Assembly: GCA_002282715.1 (NCBI GenBank)
Contig: NCKC01000007.1
Span: 73,734-122,678 of the forward strand
Length of the DNA: 48,945 nt
Source: Halothiobacillus sp. 15-55-196
Lineage (GTDB): Bacteria; Pseudomonadota; Gammaproteobacteria; Halothiobacillales; Halothiobacillaceae
Direction of reading: 5' to 3'
Both the position numbers and the translations under genes were made by a program. Position 1 is the stretch's first letter, and each line of letters opens with the position of its first letter. Shown here piece after piece: positions 10,138-17,802 of this stretch. The notes below the pieces were generated by a model. That model had not been told where the DNA came from. It made no database searches and worked only from the letters and a program-made list of their open reading frames with translations.

Positions 10138-10851
10138 TTGAACATCTTATTTATCGACTCGGCCACCGAAGCTTGCACGGCCGCGCTCTGGCATAACGGA
10201 ACAGTTCTGAGCGCATTCGAACTGGCCCCCAAGGCGCATACACACCGCTTGCTACCGATGGCGGAGCAATTGCTCAGCGAAGCCGGCATTGATTACAACC
10301 AGCTCGATCTGATCGCCTATGGTCGCGGCCCCGGCTCGTTCACGGGCGTACGCATCGCCACCGCCTGCGCGCAGGGCATGGCCCTGGGGCTGGATATTCC
10401 CGTACTTGGGATTTCATCACTCGCCACATTGGCACAAGCATTGAGGGAACAGGCGTTTCAGGCAGGTGGCGGCATCATTCACGCCGCGCTCGATGCGCGC
10501 ATGGGCGAGATTTATTACGGCCGTTATCTGGTGGATGATGCAGGGAGTGTCACACCACTGGGCGAGGAACGCGTGATCTCACCCGACTTGATTCTGTCGG
10601 AATTTGAAATTCACTCTGAGAACTCAGAATCGGAATTCGCAACAGGCTCCGGCTTCGCGCGCTACCCTGCCCTTATTTCAGCCAATTCATGGCGAAACAC
10701 GAGTCCAGATGCCTTACCTGATGCACGCTTCGCTATTGAACTTGCGGCTGCCACATCAACATCACAATGGCATGATCCAGCTGACGCTGCCCCTATCTAC
10801 CTCCGAGATAACGTGGCGCAGGTCAAAGATGCTGCACCGATTACAGGCTAG
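10138..10851 (+). CDS. tsaB: tRNA threonylcarbamoyladenosine biosynthesis protein TsaB
   Basis: ASKHA-fold partner of TsaD in the complex that makes t6A37 on ANN-decoding tRNAs. The protein opens with NILFIDSATEACTAALW and has the family signature GRGPGSFTGVRIA near residue 62, followed by GMALGLDIPVLGISSL. Length 237 aa is normal. Only a TTG start fits: it places the first beta strand exactly where the family begins, with GGA about 10 nt upstream. It follows pgi by 32 nt and ends before a bidirectional terminator. It is the last backbone gene before the island. Confidence 0.92.
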   Translation: MNILFIDSATEACTAALWHNGTVLSAFELAPKAHTHRLLPMAEQLLSEAGIDYNQLDLIAYGRGPGSFTGVRIATACAQGMALGLDIPVLGISSLATLAQALREQAFQAGGGIIHAALDARMGEIYYGRYLVDDAGSVTPLGEERVISPDLILSEFEIHSENSESEFATGSGFARYPALISANSWRNTSPDALPDARFAIELAAATSTSQWHDPADAAPIYLRDNVAQVKDAAPITG

Positions 10852-10887
10852 GCTAAATACTAGCCTCTAAAATCCATCGGACAGAAA

Positions 10888-10920
10888 AAAACCCGCCAAG
10901 GCAAACTTGAAGCGGGTTTT
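10888..10920. terminator. Bidirectional intrinsic terminator between tsaB and the tRNA operon
   Basis: Perfect 9-bp stem (10888-10896 with 10912-10920). On the plus strand it ends in four Ts, on the minus strand in seven or more. Before island insertion it would have closed both tsaB and the convergent tRNA operon whose last gene was tRNA-Met. Confidence 0.85.
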
Positions 10921-10942
10921 CAACGGATTGCAAAACAACCCA

Positions 10943-10994
10943 ATTTGGTGGCTATAGGTGGACTCGAACCACCGACCCCAGCATTATGAGTGCT
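10943..10994 (-). repeat. attL: displaced 3' fragment of tRNA-Met
   Basis: 52 bp identical to 48048-48099. On the minus strand it reads from the anticodon loop through the T arm to the encoded CCA and 3 nt beyond. It lacks the tRNA 5' half and cannot form a tRNA. It marks the left attachment junction beside the integrase. Confidence 0.93.
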
Positions 10995-11042
10995 TTTGTC
11001 ACACATTGTAAAACATGTAGATAGGACAGGATAATCCATATC

Positions 11043-11060
11043 TGCATCAGAATATGCATC
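11043..11060 (+). promoter_or_regulatory. Left subterminal 18-bp motif (putative integrase or excisionase arm site)
   Basis: TGCATCAGAATATGCATC, containing TGCATC twice, 48 bp inside attL. A 17/18 match in the same orientation lies near attR at 47939-47956. The pairing near both ends suggests an arm-type site; this is inference. It ends 20 bp before a TATAAT box, so binding could also repress int. Confidence 0.55.
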
Positions 11061-11079
11061 AACCAGGGTTTTTTCACGC

Positions 11080-11085
11080 TATAAT
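11080..11085 (+). promoter_or_regulatory. Possible -10 box of the integrase promoter
   Basis: TATAAT, 37 bp upstream of the integrase ATG at 11123. The hexamer 17 bp upstream (CATCAA) is a poor -35 and overlaps the 18-bp subterminal motif, so an activator, or repression by integrase, is possible. Confidence 0.4.
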
Positions 11086-11122
11086 TGAGGTCATAAAACA
11101 CTACGACAAAAGGCGGTTTGTC

Positions 11123-12268
11123 ATGGCTTCAATCATCGAAACGAAATTCGGCACTTGGCGCGCCACGATCAAGCGCAAAGGCACCAAACCACAGTACAAA
11201 GTTTTTAAGCGGAAAACAGATGCCGAAGTGTGGGCGCGTAACATTGAGGGCGCAATTGATCGAGGTGAGCATCGACCAGCCGCCAAGGGTGAACGCATAA
11301 CCTTTGATGAGTTGGTCAATCTGTTCCTCACTGATAAAGATCACGGACTGCCCACTCATTCCATCAATCAGCAAAAGCTAGTCCCAGGCAAACTTAAATT
11401 CTGGCGACAAGAATTTGGATTTGCGATTCTTCGCGATATAACCCCTGAACTCATTGATGAGGCAACAGAGCGACTCCAAAAGAAACGTATCATATCGACT
11501 GCGGGTAATGATCGAGGCCAGATCAGCCCATCTACTGTCCGCACCTTGCTAGGCAATCTCGGAACAGTGTTTCGTTATGCCGTGACCAAGCGCTTCATTC
11601 GTGAAACGCCTATGCGCCAGATTCACACGAAACCAGAAGCCAATGACGAGCGCGTCCGCATCTTGACCGATGACGAGCGCGTCCGATTGCTGGCAGCTTG
11701 TGATATATCCCAAACGCCAGAGTTGCCTGTCGCCGTCCGTTTAGCGCTGAATACGGGCCTTCGGAAATCGGAACTGTTTGGCCTCACACAAGACCGCGTT
11801 AATATCACAGAACGCTCCAAACGCTATCAATCAGACGGCTTGCCGTTTGTCATACCGCCGCGCCATATCCTTGTTGAAATCACCAAGAACGGTCACCCGC
11901 GCCTGATGCCGTTAAACGATGAGGCGTTGGATGCACTGGCTGGCTGGATGCGTACCCATCCCATTGATGCAAAGACGCTTGTTTTTCCTTCGCGTGAAAC
12001 CCCACGGAAGCCGCTTGATATTGACCGGCCTTGGGAAACAGCCTTGCGTCGGGCAGAGATCACAGACTTTAGATGGCATGACATGCGCCATTGCTTCGCC
12101 AGTGAATTGATTATGTCCGGCGCAAATGTGGCCCAGGTTGCCAAGTTGACTGGCCACCGTGATTTGAAATCCTTGATGAGGTACTCACATCTATCTCCAG
12201 AGCATTCCCATGAGCTTGTCGCGCGAATCAGCCGCCAAATTCAGGTTCGGAATGGAGAACAAAAATGA
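11123..12268 (+). CDS. Tyrosine site-specific integrase of the island
   Basis: Catalyses recombination between the 52-bp tRNA-Met sites. The N-terminal part (GTWRATIKRKGTKPQYKVFKRKTDAEVWARNIE) resembles the arm-type DNA-binding domain of phage integrases. A SAM-like core-binding domain follows around residues 55-160. The catalytic domain has the first Arg in LNTGLRKSELFGL, HDMRHCFASE (HxxR), LTGHRDLKSLMRYSHLS (second His and the nucleophilic Tyr). The start at 11123 has AAGGCGG upstream; the frame is open from 11054. Length 381 aa. Its stop overlaps the next gene's start by 4 nt. It reads away from attL. It is the only one of the island's three recombinase-like proteins with a full canonical catalytic set. 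Confidence 0.93.
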   Translation: MASIIETKFGTWRATIKRKGTKPQYKVFKRKTDAEVWARNIEGAIDRGEHRPAAKGERITFDELVNLFLTDKDHGLPTHSINQQKLVPGKLKFWRQEFGFAILRDITPELIDEATERLQKKRIISTAGNDRGQISPSTVRTLLGNLGTVFRYAVTKRFIRETPMRQIHTKPEANDERVRILTDDERVRLLAACDISQTPELPVAVRLALNTGLRKSELFGLTQDRVNITERSKRYQSDGLPFVIPPRHILVEITKNGHPRLMPLNDEALDALAGWMRTHPIDAKTLVFPSRETPRKPLDIDRPWETALRRAEITDFRWHDMRHCFASELIMSGANVAQVAKLTGHRDLKSLMRYSHLSPEHSHELVARISRQIQVRNGEQK

Positions 12269-13191
12269 ACGAAAGCACGCCAAATGAGACATCCATCTCC
12301 GAATCAGCAGATCCGGCCTTCTACTCACTGGAAGAAACTGCAGCAAGATGGACAAAACTAAGGGGGGAAAATACCACCACGCAAACTTTATTAGCCTACG
12401 GAGTGCTTGACGACAACGAACTGGTATTCAGCGTTTTTGTCTCGGACTGGTACTTATTTAAGAAATTTACTGATGATCATAGCGGAGAGATCACTATTAC
12501 GCGCGTACCGTTGCGAGGGCTTGTAAGTTTGCGTAAGCAGACGATTGAGGAGTTACTGACCAAGGGGGCCGTAGAAGTTGATTGGGTGAGAGGCTGTACC
12601 GATGCTCCTGAAGGTAATACCTTTCGTGGGTGCGCTGTTAGCACGCATCACTGGGGGGCTGGACAGGAATCTTGGAAACCAGTTTTTGACGAATACCAAA
12701 AAAACTTTGGTCGAACATTCCCCAGGATCACCGAGGAAGACCTAGTGATCAGCAAAACCGAGCGTGATCGGATGGAAAAAGAATTCCCCAGTCCGTCATT
12801 GGAGGTGAAAACCGGAAACCACAATAAAGATTTAGGCATAAGCCAAGAGGGAGGGGGAAAGGAGACAGTAGATGCACCCCAGGATCTGGGCACAGGTGAA
12901 TGCGATCGCTTCGAAGATGAATGCGGGGTCGAGACGCCCAATAGCGATATGGCGGATGAGATCAAGCTACAACCTACCAACTACACCACACCCTACATGG
13001 AAATCATGAAGGAAACTATTGCAACATATTTTGAGCCTCGCCGGGATATAGATGCAAAACGGGAAGAAGTGGTTGAATGGGTCAATAAGCGATTGATTGA
13101 AGTTGGGATTGGGGATTCAAAAAATATAGCAACAGCCATTTTCACGATTATCAAGCCTACCGATCACAATCCAAGAAAACGAAGGGGTTGA
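12265..13191 (+). CDS. Hypothetical protein coupled to the integrase
   Basis: 308-aa protein of unknown function whose ATG overlaps the integrase stop (ATGA), implying translational coupling. The first half (residues 20-165) is a compact, aromatic-rich region that looks globular, with SLEETAARWTKL near the N-terminus. The middle (residues 165-240) is Gly/Asp/Glu-rich and probably a linker. The C-terminal 70 residues (MEIMKETIATYFEPRRDIDAK) look helical and end in a basic tail, RKRRG. The SLEETAARW opening resembles the start of small helix-turn-helix modules, but I cannot assign a fold. Position alone suggests a role in recombination directionality or regulation of the island; that is inference. 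Confidence 0.75.
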   Translation: MNESTPNETSISESADPAFYSLEETAARWTKLRGENTTTQTLLAYGVLDDNELVFSVFVSDWYLFKKFTDDHSGEITITRVPLRGLVSLRKQTIEELLTKGAVEVDWVRGCTDAPEGNTFRGCAVSTHHWGAGQESWKPVFDEYQKNFGRTFPRITEEDLVISKTERDRMEKEFPSPSLEVKTGNHNKDLGISQEGGGKETVDAPQDLGTGECDRFEDECGVETPNSDMADEIKLQPTNYTTPYMEIMKETIATYFEPRRDIDAKREEVVEWVNKRLIEVGIGDSKNIATAIFTIIKPTDHNPRKRRG

Positions 13192-13355
13192 ACCCAATAA
13201 ATCCTGATCTGATGCGGGTTTCCCGCTAGGGTTGAACGCCGTAGAACCCCATCCATTCAGCCCGTTGAATCTGTTTTGATCTTCGAAAAGTAACGATTGT
13301 CCGCCTCAGTCGCCCCAAACAAGTGGCGACGTTTTGCAGTACATGAGGACTTGAC

Positions 13356-13604
13356 ATGAAGATACAAGCTGAGAGTTACATTAAGGCCGCAACGGCCAAA
13401 CAAAACCAATCCCTAATGACCCTGCCACAATTGTGTGAGGCAGAACCAGCATTGACGCCAGGTGGGGTTCGTCACCTGATTTTTACGAAAGGGCACGCAC
13501 TGCCTGGAGTTTACCGTTTTGGGCGGCGAATCCTATTCGACCGGGCTGAGTTCATTGCTGGCATCAAGGCAGGCAGTGCTGCTCATATCGCGGGGGGTAA
13601 ATAA
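13356..13604 (+). CDS. Small HTH/AlpA-like DNA-binding protein
   Basis: 82-aa protein with the arrangement seen in excisionase/AlpA-type winged helix proteins: a first helix (TLPQLCEAEPALTPGGVRHLIF), then GRRILFDRAEFIAGI as wing and last helix. GAGG stands 8 nt before the ATG. A hairpin with a 6-bp stem (13309-13330) followed by GTTTT precedes it and may be a weak terminator or attenuator for the int transcript. It overlaps the primase-like gene by 1 nt (TAATG), so it heads the replication operon and could be its regulator or the recombination directionality factor. Function is inferred from fold resemblance and position. Confidence 0.65.
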   Translation: MKIQAESYIKAATAKQNQSLMTLPQLCEAEPALTPGGVRHLIFTKGHALPGVYRFGRRILFDRAEFIAGIKAGSAAHIAGGK

Positions 13605-14554
13605 TGAAATCCCCAGTCAAAAATCCGGCTTATTGGCAAGGCCCCATCATATACGCCAACCCCAATGAGCACTTTCTATCTGCCATAGCGCAGGCGGGTC
13701 TGCCTGTGCCACCACACATTGAGGCCGATGGTCGCCTCCATCGCTACCGAGATCCAGATGCCAAGAGCAGTAACAAAAACTGCTGGTATGTGCTCTATTC
13801 GGATGGTGTAGCGGCTGGTGCTTATGGCGATTGGCGGTCGGGGCGGTCACATACCTGGAGTGCTAAGTCTCCGAACACAATGTCAGCTTCGGAGCGCGCC
13901 GAATATCGTCGCCGAATGGCGGAAACGCGACATCAACGACAGCAGGAAGAGTTTCACAAACATCAGTTTGCGGCAACCAAGGCCAAAGAGATTTGGGCGC
14001 GCTCCGCATCTGCCGATCCAAAGCACCCTTATCTATCGAAGAAGGGGGTCACCGCCGGAATTGCCCGGCAATCGGGCGATGCGCTGGTCTTGCCGATCGT
14101 TGCCATTCCGACTCAAAAGATTCGAAGCCTTCAGTTCATCGAACCCGACGGGTCGAAACGCATGTTGTCTGGTGGCGAGAAGAAGGGGCACGGAATCCCT
14201 TGCTCTGCCCCCATGACCAACCTCAGCCGAATCATCGTATGTGAAGGCTGGGCAACCGGTAGAACCCTGGCCATGCTCGATCCAACCGCGCGGGTCATAG
14301 CGGCTATTGATGCAGGAAACCTGGAATCTGTGGCCGTCAATTGCCGCCACCAATGGCCTGACATCCCCCTCGTCATCGCTTGTGATGATGATCGACTGAC
14401 CGATGGCAATCCCGGCATGACGAGAGGCCAGATCGCGGCCATCACGTCGGGGGCGAGCTTAATCAAACCCAAATGGCCTGTGGGTGCGCCAAACGATCTG
14501 ACTGATTTTAATGACCTTCAGCTCTGGCATGTGCGCCAAGGCGGTGCCGCATGA
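13604..14554 (+). CDS. Toprim-domain primase-like protein
   Basis: 316-aa protein with a C-terminal toprim domain: IIVCEGWATGRTLAML near residue 208 supplies the catalytic Glu, VIAACDDD-type acidic segment (VIACDDDRLTDGNPG) near residue 263 supplies the DxD, and LTDFNDL follows near 300. The first half (YRDPDAKSSNKNCWYVLYSDGVAAGAYGDWRSG) matches the region preceding toprim in mobile-element primases. A Gln/Arg/Glu-rich helical linker covers residues 95-130. Such proteins make primers for replication of phage-plasmid and island DNA. It overlaps both neighbours (1 nt and 4 nt). No Zn-finger Cys pair is evident. It probably works with the DUF3987 protein that follows. Confidence 0.82.
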   Translation: MKSPVKNPAYWQGPIIYANPNEHFLSAIAQAGLPVPPHIEADGRLHRYRDPDAKSSNKNCWYVLYSDGVAAGAYGDWRSGRSHTWSAKSPNTMSASERAEYRRRMAETRHQRQQEEFHKHQFAATKAKEIWARSASADPKHPYLSKKGVTAGIARQSGDALVLPIVAIPTQKIRSLQFIEPDGSKRMLSGGEKKGHGIPCSAPMTNLSRIIVCEGWATGRTLAMLDPTARVIAAIDAGNLESVAVNCRHQWPDIPLVIACDDDRLTDGNPGMTRGQIAAITSGASLIKPKWPVGAPNDLTDFNDLQLWHVRQGGAA

Positions 14555-16158
14555 ACACCCCAATTTCCCCATTCCCCGATGAGATTGATGAATACATGCA
14601 GTTGTCAGATGAGAGGCACAGGGCACCCCAAGGATATGGATTGCTTGAGACGTACTCGGACACCTCTCACCCACAGCAGAAATGGCCGATCCTGATTCCG
14701 TTCGGGAGCGGTGCGGATCTGCCCCCCCTGCCATCTGAACTTTTACCCGGTTTTGCGGGGCCATTTTCGCAGGAATTGGCAATCGAGACCGAAACTCCTT
14801 CTGGCTTGGCGGTCTCACTGACACTGGCTGCCTGCTCACTGGCTGCAGCCCGGCGGTTTCGCGTAGAGGTGAAGCACTCTTACTTCGAACCACTGAATCT
14901 ATGGATTTTGGTGGCACTTCCTCCCGGAAATCGGAAAAGCGCTGTACAGGCGGCTACCGCCAAACCTCTAACCGAGTGGCAAAGCGAACGGGCTGCGGCG
15001 ATGAGTGTTGACATTACGCGCCTGACCTCGGAAGCAAAGTCCATTCAGGCATTGGTCAACCAAAAACGCACCGAAATGGTCAAAGAGAAGGACCGTGACA
15101 GGCAAATGGACTTGATCGATGAGATCACCAAGCTCGAGGCCAGCATGCCCGAGATACCCAGGCCACCTCTGCTGTGGACCAGTGATGCCACCCCAGAAAG
15201 ACTGGGCACACTGCTGGGTGATAACGAGGAGCGGATGGCCTGGTTATCTTCCGAGGGCGGCGTTTTCGACATGCTGGCTGGACGCTACTCCGGTGGCATC
15301 CCGAATTTGGATTTACTCCTGAAAGCCCATAGCGGCGATGCCGAGCGCGTGGAACGCGGTACCCGTCCACCAGTGGACTTGCAGCACCCGCTGTTGACGA
15401 TTGGCATCAGTCCGCAGCCGAGTTTGCTGGAGGGATTGGCCGCCAAACCCGGATTCCGGGGACGGGGACTGCTAGGGCGTTTCCTGTATCTTCTACCCGA
15501 ATCACCGCTGGGTTATCGGTCACTGGACACGCTGCCGATGAGTGAGTCTACCCGTGCTGCCTATGACAGGGGTATCCGCGACATGCTGGACACCTATCCA
15601 GCGGATGAAGAAAATTTCCGCGTCATGTACACGCTTAGGCTATCTCGCGAGGCTCGCGCCGAATGGTTAGCTTTTGCTCACCACATCGAGCGCCAGTTCA
15701 GGCCAGGAGGATCACTGGAGCTCGTGACGGACTGGGGCGGCAAGGCCCCGGGCGCTGCCGCACGGATTGCCGGGGTTTTGCACTGCATCCAGTACGTCGG
15801 GCGCACCGACGTGCTGGAGATCAGTCTCGACACTATGCAGTCAGCGCTGGAAATCATGGCGGTATTCATGCGACACAGCATCCATGCCATGGGCGTGATG
15901 GGTAATGACAAACAAATTGCTGCCGCACAGGTAGTTTTGCAATGGCTGCTGCGTAACCAGCACCGGAAAATCACCCAAAGGGATATGTTCAATGCCCTCC
16001 GAGGCCGGTTTCCGAAGATGGATCAACTCACGCCGGCCCTGGAAATTCTTTCCGAGCGGGGGTACATCCGGATTCAGGAGCAAGAGCGCCATGGCGCAGG
16101 CCGACCACCCTCGCCCTTGATCATCGTCAGGCCGGATCTGTGGGAGGACCACCCATGA
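14551..16158 (+). CDS. DUF3987-family replication protein
   Basis: 535-aa protein matching the DUF3987 group commonly found beside toprim primases in islands and prophages. Typical segments are AIETETPSGLAVSLTLAACSLAAARRF, LNLWILVALPPGNRKSAV (in the position of a P-loop but reading PPGNRKS), a coiled coil at residues 150-190, LLWTSDATPERLGTLL, and GRGLLGRFLYLLPES. The C-terminal 90 residues (MFNALRGRFPKMDQLTPALEILSERGYIRIQ) look like a winged helix. Members are treated as helicase-like partners of primases, but biochemistry is limited. It overlaps both neighbours by 4 nt, so the operon is translationally coupled. Confidence 0.8.
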   Translation: MNTPISPFPDEIDEYMQLSDERHRAPQGYGLLETYSDTSHPQQKWPILIPFGSGADLPPLPSELLPGFAGPFSQELAIETETPSGLAVSLTLAACSLAAARRFRVEVKHSYFEPLNLWILVALPPGNRKSAVQAATAKPLTEWQSERAAAMSVDITRLTSEAKSIQALVNQKRTEMVKEKDRDRQMDLIDEITKLEASMPEIPRPPLLWTSDATPERLGTLLGDNEERMAWLSSEGGVFDMLAGRYSGGIPNLDLLLKAHSGDAERVERGTRPPVDLQHPLLTIGISPQPSLLEGLAAKPGFRGRGLLGRFLYLLPESPLGYRSLDTLPMSESTRAAYDRGIRDMLDTYPADEENFRVMYTLRLSREARAEWLAFAHHIERQFRPGGSLELVTDWGGKAPGAAARIAGVLHCIQYVGRTDVLEISLDTMQSALEIMAVFMRHSIHAMGVMGNDKQIAAAQVVLQWLLRNQHRKITQRDMFNALRGRFPKMDQLTPALEILSERGYIRIQEQERHGAGRPPSPLIIVRPDLWEDHP

Positions 16159-16661
16159 GCTGGCGTGACATCCTGAGTGTCGAGTCACGCTCGGCATCCG
16201 TACCTCAGAATCCGCACAAAAATCTCACGCGTCAGCTTAATTCTGCGGATAGTGCGGATTATGCGCAAGGAGATGCCTTGGTAGAGCCGACTGTGCCGAA
16301 TCCGGTAGAAACTCCGTCATCCCCACGAAATGGGCGGCAAACCACCCCCATCACACAGATTACGCACAATACGGAAAATGTCGCCAACACCACCATTTGT
16401 GCAGATTCTGCGGGGATAAGTTCTAACCCTGTCATCGCCCCAGATCACAGGCATTCCTCCTGCCAATCTTGCCGCCACCGGACACCGATGAAATCCTGTG
16501 GCGATCCGGTGCGCGCCGGTTTGTCCGAGCAGTTCGAAATCCGTTGGCACTCCGAGGATGGGCGTGGATGCACAGCATGGATACCTCATCCGCCACCGAT
16601 TGCTGACGAGGTCATTTGGATGGACGGCAAGCCTTGGATTGCGGTACCGATCCAACCCTGA
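16155..16661 (+). CDS. Hypothetical protein with Cys cluster and internal repeats
   Basis: 168-aa protein starting in an ATGA overlap with the DUF3987 gene. The first 90 residues are low-complexity and rich in Asn, Ala, Asp, Ser and Thr (NSADSADYAQ, QITHNTENVANTT). They are encoded by DNA containing repeated forms of a TGCGGATT/AATCCGCA motif. A Cys cluster follows (SCQSCRHRTPMKSCGD, residues near 105-120) that could bind zinc, then a basic-aromatic tail (TAWIPHPPP, MDGKPWIAVP). The overlap shows it belongs to the replication operon. Function is unknown. The repeats may act at the DNA level (for example as protein-binding sites near an origin) rather than through the protein; that is speculation. 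Confidence 0.7.
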   Translation: MSWRDILSVESRSASVPQNPHKNLTRQLNSADSADYAQGDALVEPTVPNPVETPSSPRNGRQTTPITQITHNTENVANTTICADSAGISSNPVIAPDHRHSSCQSCRHRTPMKSCGDPVRAGLSEQFEIRWHSEDGRGCTAWIPHPPPIADEVIWMDGKPWIAVPIQP

Positions 16662-16705
16662 AACACACTAAAAATGGAGCGATTGGGCATGTCGAGGATT
16701 CGTCC

Positions 16706-17608
16706 ATGAGTATGGACAAAACTCATGCGTTGGGCAAACGGGCAGCGTCGGTGCTGCGCGCAGCCTGGCGTCGGGGTATCGCCATCCGCATCAAAGGACT
16801 GCTCGATACACACGACCTGATCTCATTAACCAACGACAGGCAACGGCTAGTGCAAATCTGGCGGGATATTCAGGCCCTGGTCGAAACGCTCCAGGAGGAT
16901 ATGGGGCAGCCTGCATACCAGCCTCCGGCCGGAACCCCGCGTGCGGGCAAAAACAGCAAGCGCAAAGGCCTGCGCGGCTTACCGGACGACTGGCGGGATC
17001 AGCTAATTGAGAACGCAAAACCTGATGATCAACTCCCGTTGTTGGTGATGGCGCTGAGTGGTTGTCGTCCGGCGGAACTGAAGAAAAGAATCCTGGTTTT
17101 GTCCGACTGGCCCTACCTAGCGTTCATTATCAACGGAGCGAAGGTCAAGGAGTACGCTGGCTATGAACAACGCTCTGTTGCCATTGATTCCCAGACACTG
17201 CTGTGCCGGAATCACGAACTGATCCAATCATTGTTCGCCTCAAAACAGTCGGTAGCAATCGCTGATGACCAGAGTTTTCAGAAGCGTATCAAGCGCCTGG
17301 CCCAGCGTTTGGGGTTCAAGAACGTTTCCTGTTACTCACTGCGCCACCAACTGGCTGCCGATGCGAAGGCAACGGGTACGGGAAAAACCGATCTGGCCAA
17401 GGTTTTGGGCCATCAGGCAGAACGCACCCAACGCTATTACGGCAACCACCAACAGGGTAACAAGGGTGGCCGGGTGCTGGAGATTCATGGACACACCCAG
17501 ACTGAACCTCGACCTGCACCCGATGCGACGCCGGTTTGGGATAAGCAGGTACTGATGATAAAGGAAAAGCAGGTTGCCAGCGACAGCATGAGACCCGATC
17601 CTTCCTAA
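16706..17608 (+). CDS. Divergent tyrosine recombinase-like protein (A)
   Basis: 300-aa protein with tyrosine recombinase features in its second half: ALSGCRPAELKKR holds the first Arg, CYSLRHQLAADAKATG holds the second Arg but has Tyr where the usual HxxR His would be, then VLGHQAERTQRYYGN with a His and candidate nucleophilic Tyr. No phage-type arm-binding domain is seen; the N-terminus is Arg/Lys-rich and helical. The start at 16706 has GAGG 8 nt upstream. It closes the replication operon. Protein 30854-31786 is related (YSARHQFSADAKSAG, LMGH, HYGKR) and also follows a short gene. Activity as a recombinase is uncertain because of the altered His. Confidence 0.75.
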   Translation: MSMDKTHALGKRAASVLRAAWRRGIAIRIKGLLDTHDLISLTNDRQRLVQIWRDIQALVETLQEDMGQPAYQPPAGTPRAGKNSKRKGLRGLPDDWRDQLIENAKPDDQLPLLVMALSGCRPAELKKRILVLSDWPYLAFIINGAKVKEYAGYEQRSVAIDSQTLLCRNHELIQSLFASKQSVAIADDQSFQKRIKRLAQRLGFKNVSCYSLRHQLAADAKATGTGKTDLAKVLGHQAERTQRYYGNHQQGNKGGRVLEIHGHTQTEPRPAPDATPVWDKQVLMIKEKQVASDSMRPDPS

Positions 17609-17802
17609 GCTACCGGATCATGGGCCTGACGGCAGCACCCAGCGAGTACCCTCGGCGCAATCGAATATCGTTGACTGTTTGCCCCAATCGATGTGCCCTG
17701 GGGTCAAGGCACACCGTGTTGGCGGAAGGTTGACCATGTGCCGACTGGCCTCCCGAGCTTATGAGCACCGGTGCGGGTTGCTGCGGGGAGCTACAAACAA
17801 CA

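Noticed and set aside
10943..10994. Second functional tRNA-Met gene
   Set aside because: Only the 3' part from the anticodon loop is present; the 5' half is missing.
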